Assembly (NCBI RefSeq): GCF_002216065.1
Contig: NZ_CP022282.1
Location: 806,001 to 870,000, forward strand
DNA length: 64,000 bases
Reading direction: 5' to 3'
Source of the DNA: Chryseobacterium sp. T16E-39
Lineage (GTDB): Bacteria > Bacteroidota > Bacteroidia > Flavobacteriales > Weeksellaceae
The translations under genes were made by a program, and so were the position numbers. Positions 36,718 to 45,503 of the stretch are shown piece by piece. Position 1 is the stretch's first letter. Each line of letters opens with the position of its first letter. A model generated the notes under the pieces. The model was not told the DNA's origin and did not search any database. It saw nothing but the letters and a program-made list of their open reading frames with translations.

Positions 36718-38016
36718 ATGATTACAACAAAAAAATACATAAAATCCTTTTTAGCGTTAGTCCTTCTGAGTATATCATTTGTGGTAAAAGCTCAGAAGAT
36801 AGACACTGCATTTGCTAAAAAACCGATTGACTACGCAACTTATATCAATCTTGTAGGGAAAAATAATTTAGCGTATTCTGCAGAAAAATTTAATGTTAAT
36901 ATAGCTGATGCAGCGATACAAACTGCCAGAATATTTCCTGACCCCCAATTAGGTTTCGGATGGTTTGATAATGGACAGAAAAGAATGAAATTGGGTTACG
37001 GCTTCAACTCTGAAGTAAGCTGGACATTGGAAATGGGCGGAAAAAGAAAAGCCCGTATAGAGGTAGCCCGTAATCAGGCACAGCTTAGCCGTCTTCTTCT
37101 GGATGATTACTTCCGTAATCTTCGTGCAGATGCAACATTAGCTTATCTGGCAGCCATTCAAAACAGAATTGTGCTCGATGTAGAATCAAATTCTTATCTC
37201 CAGATGAAAAAGCTGGCAGAATCAGACAGTATTCGTTTTAAATTAGGGGTAATTACTCAGGTAGATGCCCGACAATCTAAACTGGAAGCTGGAACAATGC
37301 TTAATGATGTATTTTCTGCAGAAGCAGATTGGAAAACTTCGTTAGCGAACCTTTCTCTTTTGTCCGGAAAAACTAAAAATGACTCTCTATTATATCCAAA
37401 AGGTGACTTCTCTGGCTTTGAGCGGCAGTTTTCTCTACAAGATCTCGTCATCGAAGCACAAAATAACAGGGCAGATTTAAAAGCAGCTTTACAAAGTAAG
37501 CATGTTTCTCAAAGCTTATTAAAGCAAGCTAAAGCTGATCGGGCAATTGATCTTGGATTATCATTCGGGGTAAACAATGCTGCTTATGTCAGGAATACTA
37601 TTGCTCCTACACCAGGCATGACCACTGTAAATGCCGGAATCAGTATCCCATTAAAGTTTTCCAATAACAGATCCGGGGATCTCCGGGCTGCACAATATGG
37701 TACCTTACAGGCAGAAACTACCTACAAACAAACAGAGCTCCAGATTCAAACTGAAGTTACACAGGCATATTTTACGTATATCGCAGCTCAAAAGCAGGCT
37801 GACCAGTTCAAATCTGGTTTGCTTACAGAGGCACAAGCCATCCTTGAAGGTAAAATTTACAGTTATAAAAGAGGGCAGTCTTCTTTATTAGAAGTCCTGA
37901 ATGCACAACGTACTTATAACGATGTACAACATGATTATTATAATGCCCTTTACAGCTATGCTGTTTCATTAGTAGAACTGGAAAGAGCGGCCGGAATATG
38001 GGATATTAATTTTTAA
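36718..38016 (+). CDS. TolC-family outer-membrane efflux protein (CzcC-like)
   Basis: This 432-residue protein has a signal peptide with cleavage after about A25 (VKA-Q) and two repeated helical OEP domains rich in heptad-like Gln/Ala/Leu, as in ARIEVARNQAQLSRLLLDD and GQSSLLEVLNAQRTYNDVQH. It forms the outer-membrane channel of the tripartite heavy-metal pump. It starts 1 bp after the pump stop, and a beta-barrel gene follows after 10 bp, so all four are likely one transcript. Confidence 0.92.
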   Translation: MITTKKYIKSFLALVLLSISFVVKAQKIDTAFAKKPIDYATYINLVGKNNLAYSAEKFNVNIADAAIQTARIFPDPQLGFGWFDNGQKRMKLGYGFNSEVSWTLEMGGKRKARIEVARNQAQLSRLLLDDYFRNLRADATLAYLAAIQNRIVLDVESNSYLQMKKLAESDSIRFKLGVITQVDARQSKLEAGTMLNDVFSAEADWKTSLANLSLLSGKTKNDSLLYPKGDFSGFERQFSLQDLVIEAQNNRADLKAALQSKHVSQSLLKQAKADRAIDLGLSFGVNNAAYVRNTIAPTPGMTTVNAGISIPLKFSNNRSGDLRAAQYGTLQAETTYKQTELQIQTEVTQAYFTYIAAQKQADQFKSGLLTEAQAILEGKIYSYKRGQSSLLEVLNAQRTYNDVQHDYYNALYSYAVSLVELERAAGIWDINF

Positions 38017-38026
38017 TTAAAAAACA

Positions 38027-38788
38027 ATGAAAAAGACACTCATTATATTGATCTTACTATTAGAAGGGCATTTTCTATATGCACAGACCACACATGAAAA
38101 TACTGATACCTTAAAAATTAATACCCAGGAATTAAATCCGAACAGAGTGACCTGGGGAGTGAAAGCAGGTATCAACACCTATAATCTCTATGGTAAGGAA
38201 AGAGATTTTATTTTTGCGAATTCAGACACAAGATTCAAACTAGGATTTTTTGCAGGTATCTTTGTTAATACAAACATTACCAGAAATATAGGTCTTACCC
38301 ATGAATTGATTTTCAATCAAAGAAGAGTAGGTGTTACCTATAAAGATGCAGCTGATAACACCTATAGTTCAACAATCAATAGTTCTTATATTGACATTGT
38401 TCCTGCTAACATCAACTATCAGCTATCCGGATTCAGATTCTATGCAGGTCCTTATGTAAGTATGTTATTAGCAGCTAGCACAAAACGAAAGGATGAAAAT
38501 GGCATTTTTTTCAAGGATAAAAGCATTTTTGGTGACGCTACCAACGATGAAAGTAAGGGATATTATCTTCAGAAATTTGATTTCGGTATGAACCTCGGAG
38601 TTGATTATCAATTAAAAGACCGCTGGTCTGTTGGGATTAGATACACTCATGGTTTTACAGATCTCTTTCAGAATGCTAATAGTTCAGCAAATGGAAATGC
38701 CAAAAAGGATAAAATTAAAATATATAACAGAGGATTGATGCTTTCACTGGCTTATGATCTCAGCTCGAAACGTTCTTCAAATGAATAA
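38027..38788 (+). CDS. Outer-membrane beta-barrel protein (PorT/OMP_b-brl type)
   Basis: This 253-residue protein has a signal peptide (cleavage after about A19, LYA-Q) and alternating beta-strand sequence with GVKAGINTYNL near the N-terminus, a typical beginning for PF13568-type barrels. The C-terminal strand is LSLAYDLSSK, close to the end. It is the last gene of the RND operon (10 bp after the OEP gene). Its role is unknown; co-expression with metal efflux is suggested by position. A dispersed repeat follows. Confidence 0.8.
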   Translation: MKKTLIILILLLEGHFLYAQTTHENTDTLKINTQELNPNRVTWGVKAGINTYNLYGKERDFIFANSDTRFKLGFFAGIFVNTNITRNIGLTHELIFNQRRVGVTYKDAADNTYSSTINSSYIDIVPANINYQLSGFRFYAGPYVSMLLAASTKRKDENGIFFKDKSIFGDATNDESKGYYLQKFDFGMNLGVDYQLKDRWSVGIRYTHGFTDLFQNANSSANGNAKKDKIKIYNRGLMLSLAYDLSSKRSSNE

Positions 38789-38825
38789 TTTGATAATGCA
38801 TTCAAATCATATTGCAATTGAAACA

Positions 38826-38967
38826 ATCAATAGAGCCGGGTTTTAACCCGGCTTATTTAATGCCATACATATTGGCTTTAGCCAAAACATACAATAATAT
38901 AAGTTTTGGCTAAAGCCTTTTCGGAGGGCTTATTTTTTTTAACAGGCTAAAGCCCGTTTCTATTGAT
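38826..38967. repeat. Dispersed palindromic intergenic element, copy 2
   Basis: A 142-bp element with the same ATCAATAG/CTATTGAT inverted ends as 10306-10465, in opposite orientation: its left end GAGCCGGGTTTTAACCCGGC matches the complement of the right end of copy 1. The inner pair GGCTTTAGCCAAAAC / GTTTTGGCTAAAGCC is conserved, while the loop between the arms differs. Confidence 0.8.
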
Positions 38968-38980
38968 TGTTCTTTCTCTC

Positions 38981-39269
38981 GCAGATCAAGCAAATGATGC
39001 AGATTTGTTTTAACGCAAAGATTTATTATCACTCTGTTTATTAGTAAGGTTTGCAAAGAGTAGCTTCGCTGATGAAGCTTATGTAATCTTAAAAAATCTT
39101 CGATTTTTTTTAAACTTATGTGTAATTATTATACAGCATGTATTAAACTTAAAGTAGCTTAAGTGTTAAGACTATTTGTGAGTGAGATTGCTTCACATTC
39201 GTTCGCAATGACAAAGTGTTTAAAAACTTTTGTGACTTTTGACTACGTCGAACCTTCGGTTTGTGGTTA
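38981..39269. repeat. Dispersed 290-bp intergenic element, copy 2 (opposite orientation)
   Basis: Close reverse complement of 24302-24591, with scattered substitutions and small indels. It directly follows the palindromic element at 38826-38967 and fills the gap before the convergent nitronate monooxygenase gene. No gene is seen in the gap between 38789 and 39314. Confidence 0.85.
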
Positions 39270-39314
39270 TTTTAGATTATATAGATTTCAATAAATTACC
39301 GATCAGCTTTTCAT

Positions 39315-40391
39315 TTATCCCCGAAGTATTTTCGAGGTTTCTTCAACTAAGCTTTCCATTAATATTGTCGCATTTCTATGTTTCAAGACAGGAGCAATCT
39401 GACCAGCCCAAAAGAAAACCATATCATTTTTTCCTTGTTCTAATGCAGCTTTTCGTAATGGCGACATAAAAGTAGTCTGCAATGGAAAGGGCAGATGTGC
39501 AATGGATTTTTCAGAAAGCTCTTCTAGGATTTCTGTGGTAATTCCTCTTCCAAGTCGTCCTGTGTAGGCTCTTGATAGCCTGGTATTTTTAGAGGCATCA
39601 GAAAAGAGAGCCTCTCTGTGAACGGGTACAGCACCAGACTCCTCACAAGCAAGAAAAGCAGTTCCAATCTGCGCTGCTTCTGCACCTAATGTTAATGCGG
39701 CGGCAATTCCGGTTCCGTTGGCAATTCCTCCGGCAGCAATTACGGGTATTTTTACTTTATCCTTTATCAGTTGGATCAGGACAAAAGTACCTGTTGTCGA
39801 AAATTCCGCTTTGTCCAGAAAAGAAGGCCTGTGTCCGCCACTTTCAAATCCTGATGCTACAATAAAATCAACCCCGGTATTTTCTAAAGCAAGAGCTTCA
39901 TCTAAAGTGGTAGCATTTCCGGCAACTAAAATTCCTCTTTTGTGACATTCTTCAATAACATCGGGATCCAGTAATCCAAACATAAAACTGAAAACCTTCG
40001 GCTTAATGTCAAGAACAGTTTGAAGCTGATTCTGAAATCTGGATTCAAAAGAGGGTGAAAGCTTTGGAATTTCGATATCCAATTTTTCAAAATAGGGTTT
40101 GAATATCTCCACTGTTTCTTTATATTGTCTTTCAGTATCGTCCTGACTGAGATAGTCTGTATCGGAAACCCAAAGATTTAGATTATAAGGATTGGCTGTT
40201 TTTGACCTAATCTTCTGATCTGTATCATAGATCTCCTGTGGACTAAGTGTGTATGCTCCAAATCCACCCAGTCCGCCCATATTGCTGACAGTAGATGTCA
40301 ATTCAACTGTAGATAAACCACCTCCAAAAGGTCCTTGCCATATTGGGTATTCTATTCCCAATAGATCTGTTATTCTGTTTTTATTCCACAT
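39315..40391 (-). CDS. Nitronate monooxygenase / 2-nitropropane dioxygenase-like flavoprotein
   Basis: This 358-residue FMN-dependent TIM-barrel protein begins RITDLLGIEYPIWQGPFGGG, the usual first strand of the family. It has the phosphate-binding region VIAAGGIANGTGIAAALTLG followed by AEAAQIGTAFLACEESG. Such enzymes oxidise alkyl nitronates or related compounds, protecting against nitro toxins; NAD(P)H:quinone reductase activity also occurs in the superfamily. It is the last gene of a minus-strand set that runs from YceI to here, 30 bp after the NTF2-like gene. Confidence 0.88.
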   Translation of the reverse strand: MWNKNRITDLLGIEYPIWQGPFGGGLSTVELTSTVSNMGGLGGFGAYTLSPQEIYDTDQKIRSKTANPYNLNLWVSDTDYLSQDDTERQYKETVEIFKPYFEKLDIEIPKLSPSFESRFQNQLQTVLDIKPKVFSFMFGLLDPDVIEECHKRGILVAGNATTLDEALALENTGVDFIVASGFESGGHRPSFLDKAEFSTTGTFVLIQLIKDKVKIPVIAAGGIANGTGIAAALTLGAEAAQIGTAFLACEESGAVPVHREALFSDASKNTRLSRAYTGRLGRGITTEILEELSEKSIAHLPFPLQTTFMSPLRKAALEQGKNDMVFFWAGQIAPVLKHRNATILMESLVEETSKILRG

Positions 40392-40421
40392 AAATACGTC
40401 TTGTTGATTTGGTTCAAATGG

Positions 40422-40868
40422 TTACTCTACATCCGTTAATGTCTTATTAACGATCAGCCATTTACCGTTTATTTTATGAAAAGTAATAAAATTATAGTAA
40501 TTAAAATCGTACATCTTTACATTTAATTTTACGGCAGCAATAGAATTGATCACGTCAATAGAAATAATCTCCGGTTGAAATGGTGCACCTGCTTTTTCAG
40601 GACTTACACGACTTCCCACTCCTTCAATATACTGAGTTGCTGTTTTATAATAAGGAACTCCTTTTATATCTCCAAAGAGAAGAGCGTCCTTAAAAAAAAC
40701 TTCTTTCAGAAGCGTTGTATTGCCTTCAAAGATCCCTTTGAAGTAATATTCCTCAAGCGCTATTTTTATAGCAGTTTCTTCTGTACCATTTTTCATAGTG
40801 TTGATTTTTTGAGCATGACTGTTTATTGGAAAAATAAACAGCCATGCGATTAATAATAGAATTTTCAT
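40422..40868 (-). CDS. Secreted NTF2-like (lumazine-binding-type) protein
   Basis: This 148-residue protein has a signal peptide (about 1-19, SHA-Q) followed by an NTF2-like alpha+beta cone: an N-terminal helix (ETAIKIALEEYYFKGIFEGN), then beta-strands ending in FHKINGKWLIVNKTL. It resembles the putative lumazine-binding family (PF12893), members of which often sit beside oxidoreductases. No catalytic residues can be named. It overlaps the SDR gene upstream by 4 bp (translational coupling). Confidence 0.8.
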   Translation of the reverse strand: MKILLLIAWLFIFPINSHAQKINTMKNGTEETAIKIALEEYYFKGIFEGNTTLLKEVFFKDALLFGDIKGVPYYKTATQYIEGVGSRVSPEKAGAPFQPEIISIDVINSIAAVKLNVKMYDFNYYNFITFHKINGKWLIVNKTLTDVE

Positions 40869-41599
40869 GACAGATAATGTCCGGCTCCCATACCGCCGTC
40901 CACATTAATTATGGCTCCGGTTACCAACTTATTGGTAGCAATACTGTGAACCATCTGGGCTACTTCTTCAGATTCCCCAATACGGTTCAATAAATGAAGC
41001 CCTGCAGCTTTATCAATATTTTCATCATGCATTGGGGTTCTGATAAGCCCTGCCGCAACGGTATTCACCCTGATATTATCTTTTCCAAATTCCGCAGCCA
41101 ACTGAATGGTTAATGCGTGTACTGCACCTTTACTGGATATTGGCGCAGCGGATGGAGATCCTGCCAGTGCGTGGTATACTAAAGGAGAACCAATATTAAT
41201 GATCACTCCATCTTTCTGTTTTTGCATCTGAGGAATAACCGATTGGCTTGTGAAGAAAGTTCCTTTAAGATTTGTTCTCAGAAATCGATCCAGGTGATCT
41301 TCCGTCACTTCTAAAAAGGGTTTATTCTCATAAATCCCTGCATTATTGACCAAAACATCTGCAGATCCAAATCTGTCAACAGCTGTTTTTACCAACAGAT
41401 CTCCAATAGATTTTTCAGCAACGTCACCAGCAACCATGGCCAAACGATCACCACCTCCCAATTCATTGAAAACCTGCTCCAACTTTGATTCTGTTTTTGA
41501 ATTGATGACTACATTATTGCCTCTTTCCAGAAAGTATCTTGCAATTTCCAATCCTATTCCTGATGAAGCGCCTGTTACAATAACTGTTTGTTTACTCAT
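40865..41599 (-). CDS. Short-chain dehydrogenase/reductase (SDR)
   Basis: This 244-residue classical SDR has TGASSGIG (about 8-15), the NNAG motif in VLVNNAGIYENKPF, a catalytic serine in NIGSPLVYHAL, and C-terminal VDGGMGAGHYLS. At the usual Y-x3-K position the sequence reads SPSAAPISSKGAVHAL, so the lysine is present but the catalytic tyrosine is apparently replaced, which is unusual and may alter activity. It lies 4 bp after the tautomerase stop and overlaps the NTF2-like gene by 4 bp. Confidence 0.9.
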   Translation of the reverse strand: MSKQTVIVTGASSGIGLEIARYFLERGNNVVINSKTESKLEQVFNELGGGDRLAMVAGDVAEKSIGDLLVKTAVDRFGSADVLVNNAGIYENKPFLEVTEDHLDRFLRTNLKGTFFTSQSVIPQMQKQKDGVIINIGSPLVYHALAGSPSAAPISSKGAVHALTIQLAAEFGKDNIRVNTVAAGLIRTPMHDENIDKAAGLHLLNRIGESEEVAQMVHSIATNKLVTGAIINVDGGMGAGHYLS

Positions 41600-41603
41600 C
41601 TTC

Positions 41604-41822
41604 TTATTTTTTTTCAGTGGAAAATCCTTGTTCTTTTAACACAGATACCTGATCTCCGGCATATCCCCAGTTGTCATCTTCTATCTCATCGATCACAACA
41701 TGGGTAAGATGAGGATCTTTATTCAGTACTGATGTTACTAATTCTGTTACTCCTTTTATTAAAAGCTGTTTTTGTTCTCTGGTAACTCCGTCACGTAGAA
41801 CTTCTATTTTTATGTAAGGCAT
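41604..41822 (-). CDS. 4-oxalocrotonate tautomerase family protein
   Basis: This 72-residue protein begins MPYIKIEVLRDGVTREQKQL; after removal of Met the N-terminal proline is the catalytic base of this family. The beta-alpha-beta layout and length (about 62-75) match 4-OT-like tautomerases, which act on enols such as 2-hydroxymuconate or have dehalogenase activities. The gene lies 18 bp after YceI and 4 bp before the SDR, on the same strand. The substrate is unknown. Confidence 0.9.
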   Translation of the reverse strand: MPYIKIEVLRDGVTREQKQLLIKGVTELVTSVLNKDPHLTHVVIDEIEDDNWGYAGDQVSVLKEQGFSTEKK

Positions 41823-41840
41823 GATCTTTAATTTTAAATG

Positions 41841-42386
41841 TTAAAAATTGTTTTCAGCAGCTTCTGCTGTCAAATTGATAGTAAGGTCAAAGTTGTTGTA
41901 TATCAGGGTGTCACCAAGGTCGGTAAAGAAATTGCCTGATCTGAATTTCATATTGTACTTGGTTCGGTCAAGAACAATTTTACTCTGTATTGTCGCTGTA
42001 TTTTGTTGGGTTTCGATCTTCAAAACAGCATCGACAGGGTGGGTGATTCCTTTGATCGTAAGATCTCCGGTCACATAATATACATGATCAGCTCCCGGCT
42101 CTGCATGTTTGATTTCAAATGTAGATTCAGGGTATTGATCAGAATTAAAAAAATCATCAGAAGCTAGATGACCGGCAAATTGAGCATTCGTTTCAGCATC
42201 TTCAATGTCAAGAATTTTGATAGAACGGGTATCGATCTTAAACGTTCCTGAGGTAAGCTGGTTGTCTTTGAAAGAAAATGTTCCTTCTTTGATTCCTATT
42301 GTTCCGTTGTGAGAACCCGTTACTTTTCTTCCGGTCCATTCTACAATGCTTTTATCATTGTTTACTTTAAAATTTTGTGTATTCAT
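41841..42386 (-). CDS. YceI family lipid-binding protein
   Basis: This 181-residue beta-barrel protein has the YceI layout: IVEWTGRKVTGSHNGTIGIK, then GTFKIDTRSIKILD, HLASDDFFNSDQYPESTFEI and VTGDLTIKGITHPVDAVLKI. YceI-type proteins bind isoprenoid lipids in a lipocalin-like barrel. The ATG at 42386 (MNTQNFKVNND) is preferred over a GTG 23 codons upstream because a promoter-like CGCAACTTTG lies between them, and no signal peptide is seen, so this copy may be cytoplasmic, unlike the periplasmic YceI of E. coli. It heads the minus-strand detoxification set. Confidence 0.88.
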   Translation of the reverse strand: MNTQNFKVNNDKSIVEWTGRKVTGSHNGTIGIKEGTFSFKDNQLTSGTFKIDTRSIKILDIEDAETNAQFAGHLASDDFFNSDQYPESTFEIKHAEPGADHVYYVTGDLTIKGITHPVDAVLKIETQQNTATIQSKIVLDRTKYNMKFRSGNFFTDLGDTLIYNNFDLTINLTAEAAENNF

Positions 42387-42410
42387 TTTTTCTATGTTTA
42401 AATGTTGACA

Positions 42411-42420
42411 CAAAGTTGCG
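42411..42420 (-). promoter_or_regulatory. Predicted -7 region of the YceI operon
   Basis: On the minus strand this reads CGCAACTTTG, about 24 bp before the YceI ATG. The identical 10-mer lies upstream of the genes starting at 51403 and 53044. Confidence 0.5.
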
Positions 42421-42468
42421 TTGATCGGATCAAAAAGATACGTGACCTGGGTCACTATTTACCATAGA

Positions 42469-43044
42469 TTAGGGTTGATATAATCTGCTGAGGGTTTCTC
42501 TGGAAACCCCAAGATAAGCTGCAATTAAATGCTTAGGAACAAGATTGTACAACTGCGGATACATAGATAAAAGTTCTTCATACCTGAATTTAACATCATT
42601 ATTCATAAAAGAAAGAAGTCGTTTTTGTACAGCAACATAACCTTTGTTGGTTCTCCATCTGAAGAAATGTTCCACTTCATGAATTTCATTACAGATTTTT
42701 TCCCGGTTTTCATTGGATATCGCCAAAACTGTTGCATTGGTAATACAGTCAATATTTACCGTCGCTTTTTGGTGGCTGTATAATGCATTATAATCTGAAA
42801 CCCACCAGTTAGGCATGGCAAACTGAAGGATAAACATTTTCATGGCATCATTCAGGTAAAAGGCTTTCAAACAGCCATCGAGTACAAAAAATTCCTGATC
42901 TATAGAATCCCCTTCAGATAAAAGCATTTGTCCTTTTTTTAGACTGATCATTCGAAAATGGGAAAATACATAATCTAACTGTTCCTCGCTGAGTGAAACA
43001 AATTGTGATAAATGCTGCTGTAATATCTCTTTAGGATTGGTCAT
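42469..43044 (-). CDS. Crp/Fnr family transcriptional regulator
   Basis: This 191-residue regulator has an N-terminal cyclic-nucleotide-binding-like beta-roll (about 15-125, with LKKGQMLLSEGDSIDQEFFV) and a short C-terminal helix-turn-helix ending in AAYLGVSRETLSRLYQP. Many flavobacterial members lack a clear ligand. A TATATTTG -7 element is found on the minus strand at 43065-43072. It lies 83 bp upstream of the YceI operon on the same strand and is the likely regulator of it. Confidence 0.93.
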   Translation of the reverse strand: MTNPKEILQQHLSQFVSLSEEQLDYVFSHFRMISLKKGQMLLSEGDSIDQEFFVLDGCLKAFYLNDAMKMFILQFAMPNWWVSDYNALYSHQKATVNIDCITNATVLAISNENREKICNEIHEVEHFFRWRTNKGYVAVQKRLLSFMNNDVKFRYEELLSMYPQLYNLVPKHLIAAYLGVSRETLSRLYQP

Positions 43045-43064
43045 TGTTCTTGGTAATACTATTA

Positions 43065-43072
43065 CAAATATA
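43065..43072 (-). promoter_or_regulatory. Predicted -7 element of the Crp-family gene
   Basis: TATATTTG on the minus strand, 20 bp before the ATG at 43044, matches TAnnTTTG. Confidence 0.55.
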
Positions 43073-43147
43073 CAATGTAATCGGTTTCGAGAAGAGGGTT
43101 TAGTTTACATCTGTTTTTTATTTTCCAGGATATATGGCAGATTTGAT

Positions 43148-43924
43148 TTACTGATGATAAGAAAGCATTTTATTTAAAACAGCAGAAAGATGATTGGGTG
43201 TACAGTCCTTTTCATTTTTTACAGTATCATCTTTACTATCCTTTCTGCAAATGATCATAATAAATTTAAATGCAGCCTGTTTCGTAACAGCATTTATCTG
43301 TTCATCGATTTCAAAAAAATCCAGGAGTCCATATTCTTTAAATTCCCTCTGTACAGCATCCATATCGTAGAAATAGAGCTGTCCTCCTTTTCCAATTTCA
43401 AAAGTATCTTTTCCGATCTCTTTGCCTTTTCCATAGTTAGGAGAATTTTTAGAGATCACGGAAAAAATCATCCAACCTCCTTCCTGTAATTGATTAAAAC
43501 AATCATCAATCATTTTCTTCCTTTGATTGTGGTTAAATAAATACAAAAGGCCGTAACAGAAAATGCCATCATACAAATGTTTATCAAAAGGCATTTCCGT
43601 CACTGATCCCTGAAAAATCTGCATTTCACTTCCATAATGATCTTTAGCCAGTTCAATAGCTGTTTCAGAAACTTCTATTCCTGTTACCTTCATATCATTT
43701 TCTATAAAGATCTGGCCGTTTCTACCATATCCGATTCCCGGAATGAGAATATCTTTTAATCCCCGGTCTACAAAAAGATCTTTTGCTAATATCGCGGAAT
43801 GAGAGGGGGAAAAACCCCACATCGTTTGATGTTCAATAAAACTATTATCCCAGAATTCTTTCATATCTTCAGCCTGATTGGTATCACCAACAACCATTTT
43901 ACTTGATACTTTTTTATTTTTCAT
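43148..43924 (-). CDS. Class I SAM-dependent methyltransferase
   Basis: This 258-residue protein has a Rossmann-like SAM fold. Motif I is DILIPGIGYGRNGQIFIE (about 58-75), followed by VTGIEVSETAIELAKDHYG and FDGIFCYGLLYLF-like motif IV (here YDGIFCYGLLYLF). It resembles the TehB/thiopurine methyltransferase group. It starts 9 bp after the MFS exporter stop, so the two are co-transcribed and likely respond to the same HxlR repressor; methylation of a toxic compound before or alongside export is plausible, but the substrate is unknown. Confidence 0.88.
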   Translation of the reverse strand: MKNKKVSSKMVVGDTNQAEDMKEFWDNSFIEHQTMWGFSPSHSAILAKDLFVDRGLKDILIPGIGYGRNGQIFIENDMKVTGIEVSETAIELAKDHYGSEMQIFQGSVTEMPFDKHLYDGIFCYGLLYLFNHNQRKKMIDDCFNQLQEGGWMIFSVISKNSPNYGKGKEIGKDTFEIGKGGQLYFYDMDAVQREFKEYGLLDFFEIDEQINAVTKQAAFKFIMIICRKDSKDDTVKNEKDCTPNHLSAVLNKMLSYHQ

Positions 43925-43933
43925 AAACTCTTT

Positions 43934-45481
43934 TTAATTTAAAACATGCTTCTCTTTATTCTTTTTTGGACCATAAATAAGAACATAAACAAACAGAATC
44001 AACATCGCAGTAACACCTGCCCACATCGCCTGTTTCCATCCATAAATAAAGGATTCACGGGCAATATATAGTAAAGTATCAGATTGATGTCCTGCTTTTG
44101 GAGCAATAGCTATCGCATTAGAAATTCCCTCGCGGGCAGAAGAAGCGATAGAGAAAGGAATGTCATCTAATTTTTCATCCATCTTATTTCGATAACCTGC
44201 ACTTACCAAAGATCCAAGTAAAGCAACACCAAGAGCAGTTCCAAGTTCACGTGTAATATCATTAAGTGCCGAAGCAACTCCTTGTCGATCAGCAGGCAGA
44301 GCAGAAGTTATAGCTTCAGTAGAAGGTGTCATGCTCAATCCCATTCCAATTCCCATAGCAAGCATTCCTGGAAGTACTGATAAATAACCTCCATCTGCAG
44401 ACACCAGTATTGCCATAAGTGCAGCTCCTAAACTCCCCAATAAAATACCCGATGCCATAGTGAAACGCCTTCCTATCTGTGCAGCAATTTTAGGTGCCAG
44501 GCCTGAAGAAAACATCATAAGTAAGGCCATAGGCATCATAGCAAGTGTAGAACGGAGACCTGACCAACCTAAAACTCCCTGAAAATAAGGAAACAATACA
44601 ATAAATATTCCTGCCTGCACCCCAAAAATCATTAACAGTGATACAGATCCACTCGATAAACCACGCTTCATAAAAAGTGAAACATCAAGGAGTGGTGCTT
44701 TCTGCCTCAATTCCCAAACCACAAAAAGAACAGCCGATATAAGTCCTGTAATGAGAGATCCTATTACAATAGGTTCACTTAAGCCTTTAACAGGAGCTTC
44801 ATGCAGCGTGTATACCACTCCAACTATCGCTATTATTGATAGGAGAGTACCAACAGTATCAAAACGATACTCTGTTCTTTCCGCTGAATTTGGAATATAT
44901 CTTACTGTCAGAGCAATTGCAATTAAAGCAAGTATTACGGGAAAAACAAAAAGCAGTCGCCAGGTGTAAAGATCGACCAAAACAGCAGAAAGGTACATTC
45001 CCAGAATCCCTCCACCTCCTGCAACACCCGTCCAGATACCAATGGCTTTTGAACGCTCTTCATCAGGAAACGTAGAAGTAATTACAGAGAGCGTAACAGG
45101 CATGATCATTGCTGCTCCAATCCCACACAAAAACCTTGATACAATCATCATGGTAGAAGAAACTGCCCAACCCGACATCATGCTGGCTATTCCAAAAATA
45201 AATAGCCCGACAAGCAACACTGGTTTCCGACCAATCCGATCACCCAGAGCACCAAGAGGTAAAAGTAAAGCTGCTAAACTTATTGTATATATATTGATCA
45301 TCCACAAAATACTACTTTGAGAAGCATTGAAATCGATGGCTAATTTTGGTTGTGCTACATTGAGCCCGCTTACGGAGGCAATGACGGCCATCAATGCAAT
45401 GCAAACTGTTATTAATATCATTCTCCTTTGACGCTTACCGGCATTTAAAACTACCTGATTGCTAAGATCTTTTTCTTTCAT
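43934..45481 (-). CDS. MFS drug exporter, DHA2 (14-TMS) family
   Basis: This 515-residue transporter has 14 predicted helices. Motif A appears as PLGALGDRIGRKPVLL after helix 2, and motif C-like glycine-rich sequence GVAGGGGILGMYLSAVLVD follows in helix 5. These define the DHA2 drug:H+ antiporter family (QacA/EmrB/SmvA-like). A TAATTTTG -7 element (45486-45493, minus strand) ends about 4 bp before the ATG, implying a near-leaderless transcript. It diverges from the HxlR gene across repeated CTATCCAAA sites and is co-oriented with the methyltransferase. Confidence 0.93.
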   Translation of the reverse strand: MKEKDLSNQVVLNAGKRQRRMILITVCIALMAVIASVSGLNVAQPKLAIDFNASQSSILWMINIYTISLAALLLPLGALGDRIGRKPVLLVGLFIFGIASMMSGWAVSSTMMIVSRFLCGIGAAMIMPVTLSVITSTFPDEERSKAIGIWTGVAGGGGILGMYLSAVLVDLYTWRLLFVFPVILALIAIALTVRYIPNSAERTEYRFDTVGTLLSIIAIVGVVYTLHEAPVKGLSEPIVIGSLITGLISAVLFVVWELRQKAPLLDVSLFMKRGLSSGSVSLLMIFGVQAGIFIVLFPYFQGVLGWSGLRSTLAMMPMALLMMFSSGLAPKIAAQIGRRFTMASGILLGSLGAALMAILVSADGGYLSVLPGMLAMGIGMGLSMTPSTEAITSALPADRQGVASALNDITRELGTALGVALLGSLVSAGYRNKMDEKLDDIPFSIASSAREGISNAIAIAPKAGHQSDTLLYIARESFIYGWKQAMWAGVTAMLILFVYVLIYGPKKNKEKHVLN

Positions 45482-45485
45482 ACAG

Positions 45486-45493
45486 CAAAATTA
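45486..45493 (-). promoter_or_regulatory. Predicted -7 element of the MFS exporter
   Basis: The minus strand reads TAATTTTG, a TAnnTTTG match, 4 bp from the ATG at 45481. The CTATCCAAA site at 45504-45512 would lie in the -20 to -30 region. Confidence 0.5.
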
Positions 45494-45503
45494 CTTATCT
45501 TTA

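Noticed and set aside
39239..39469. Plus-strand frame overlapping the nitronate monooxygenase 3' end
   Set aside because: It is largely the antisense of the conserved flavoprotein gene plus repeat sequence.
42387..42455. GTG start 23 codons upstream of the YceI ATG
   Set aside because: A promoter-like CGCAACTTTG lies between the two, and the extra residues do not resemble a signal peptide.
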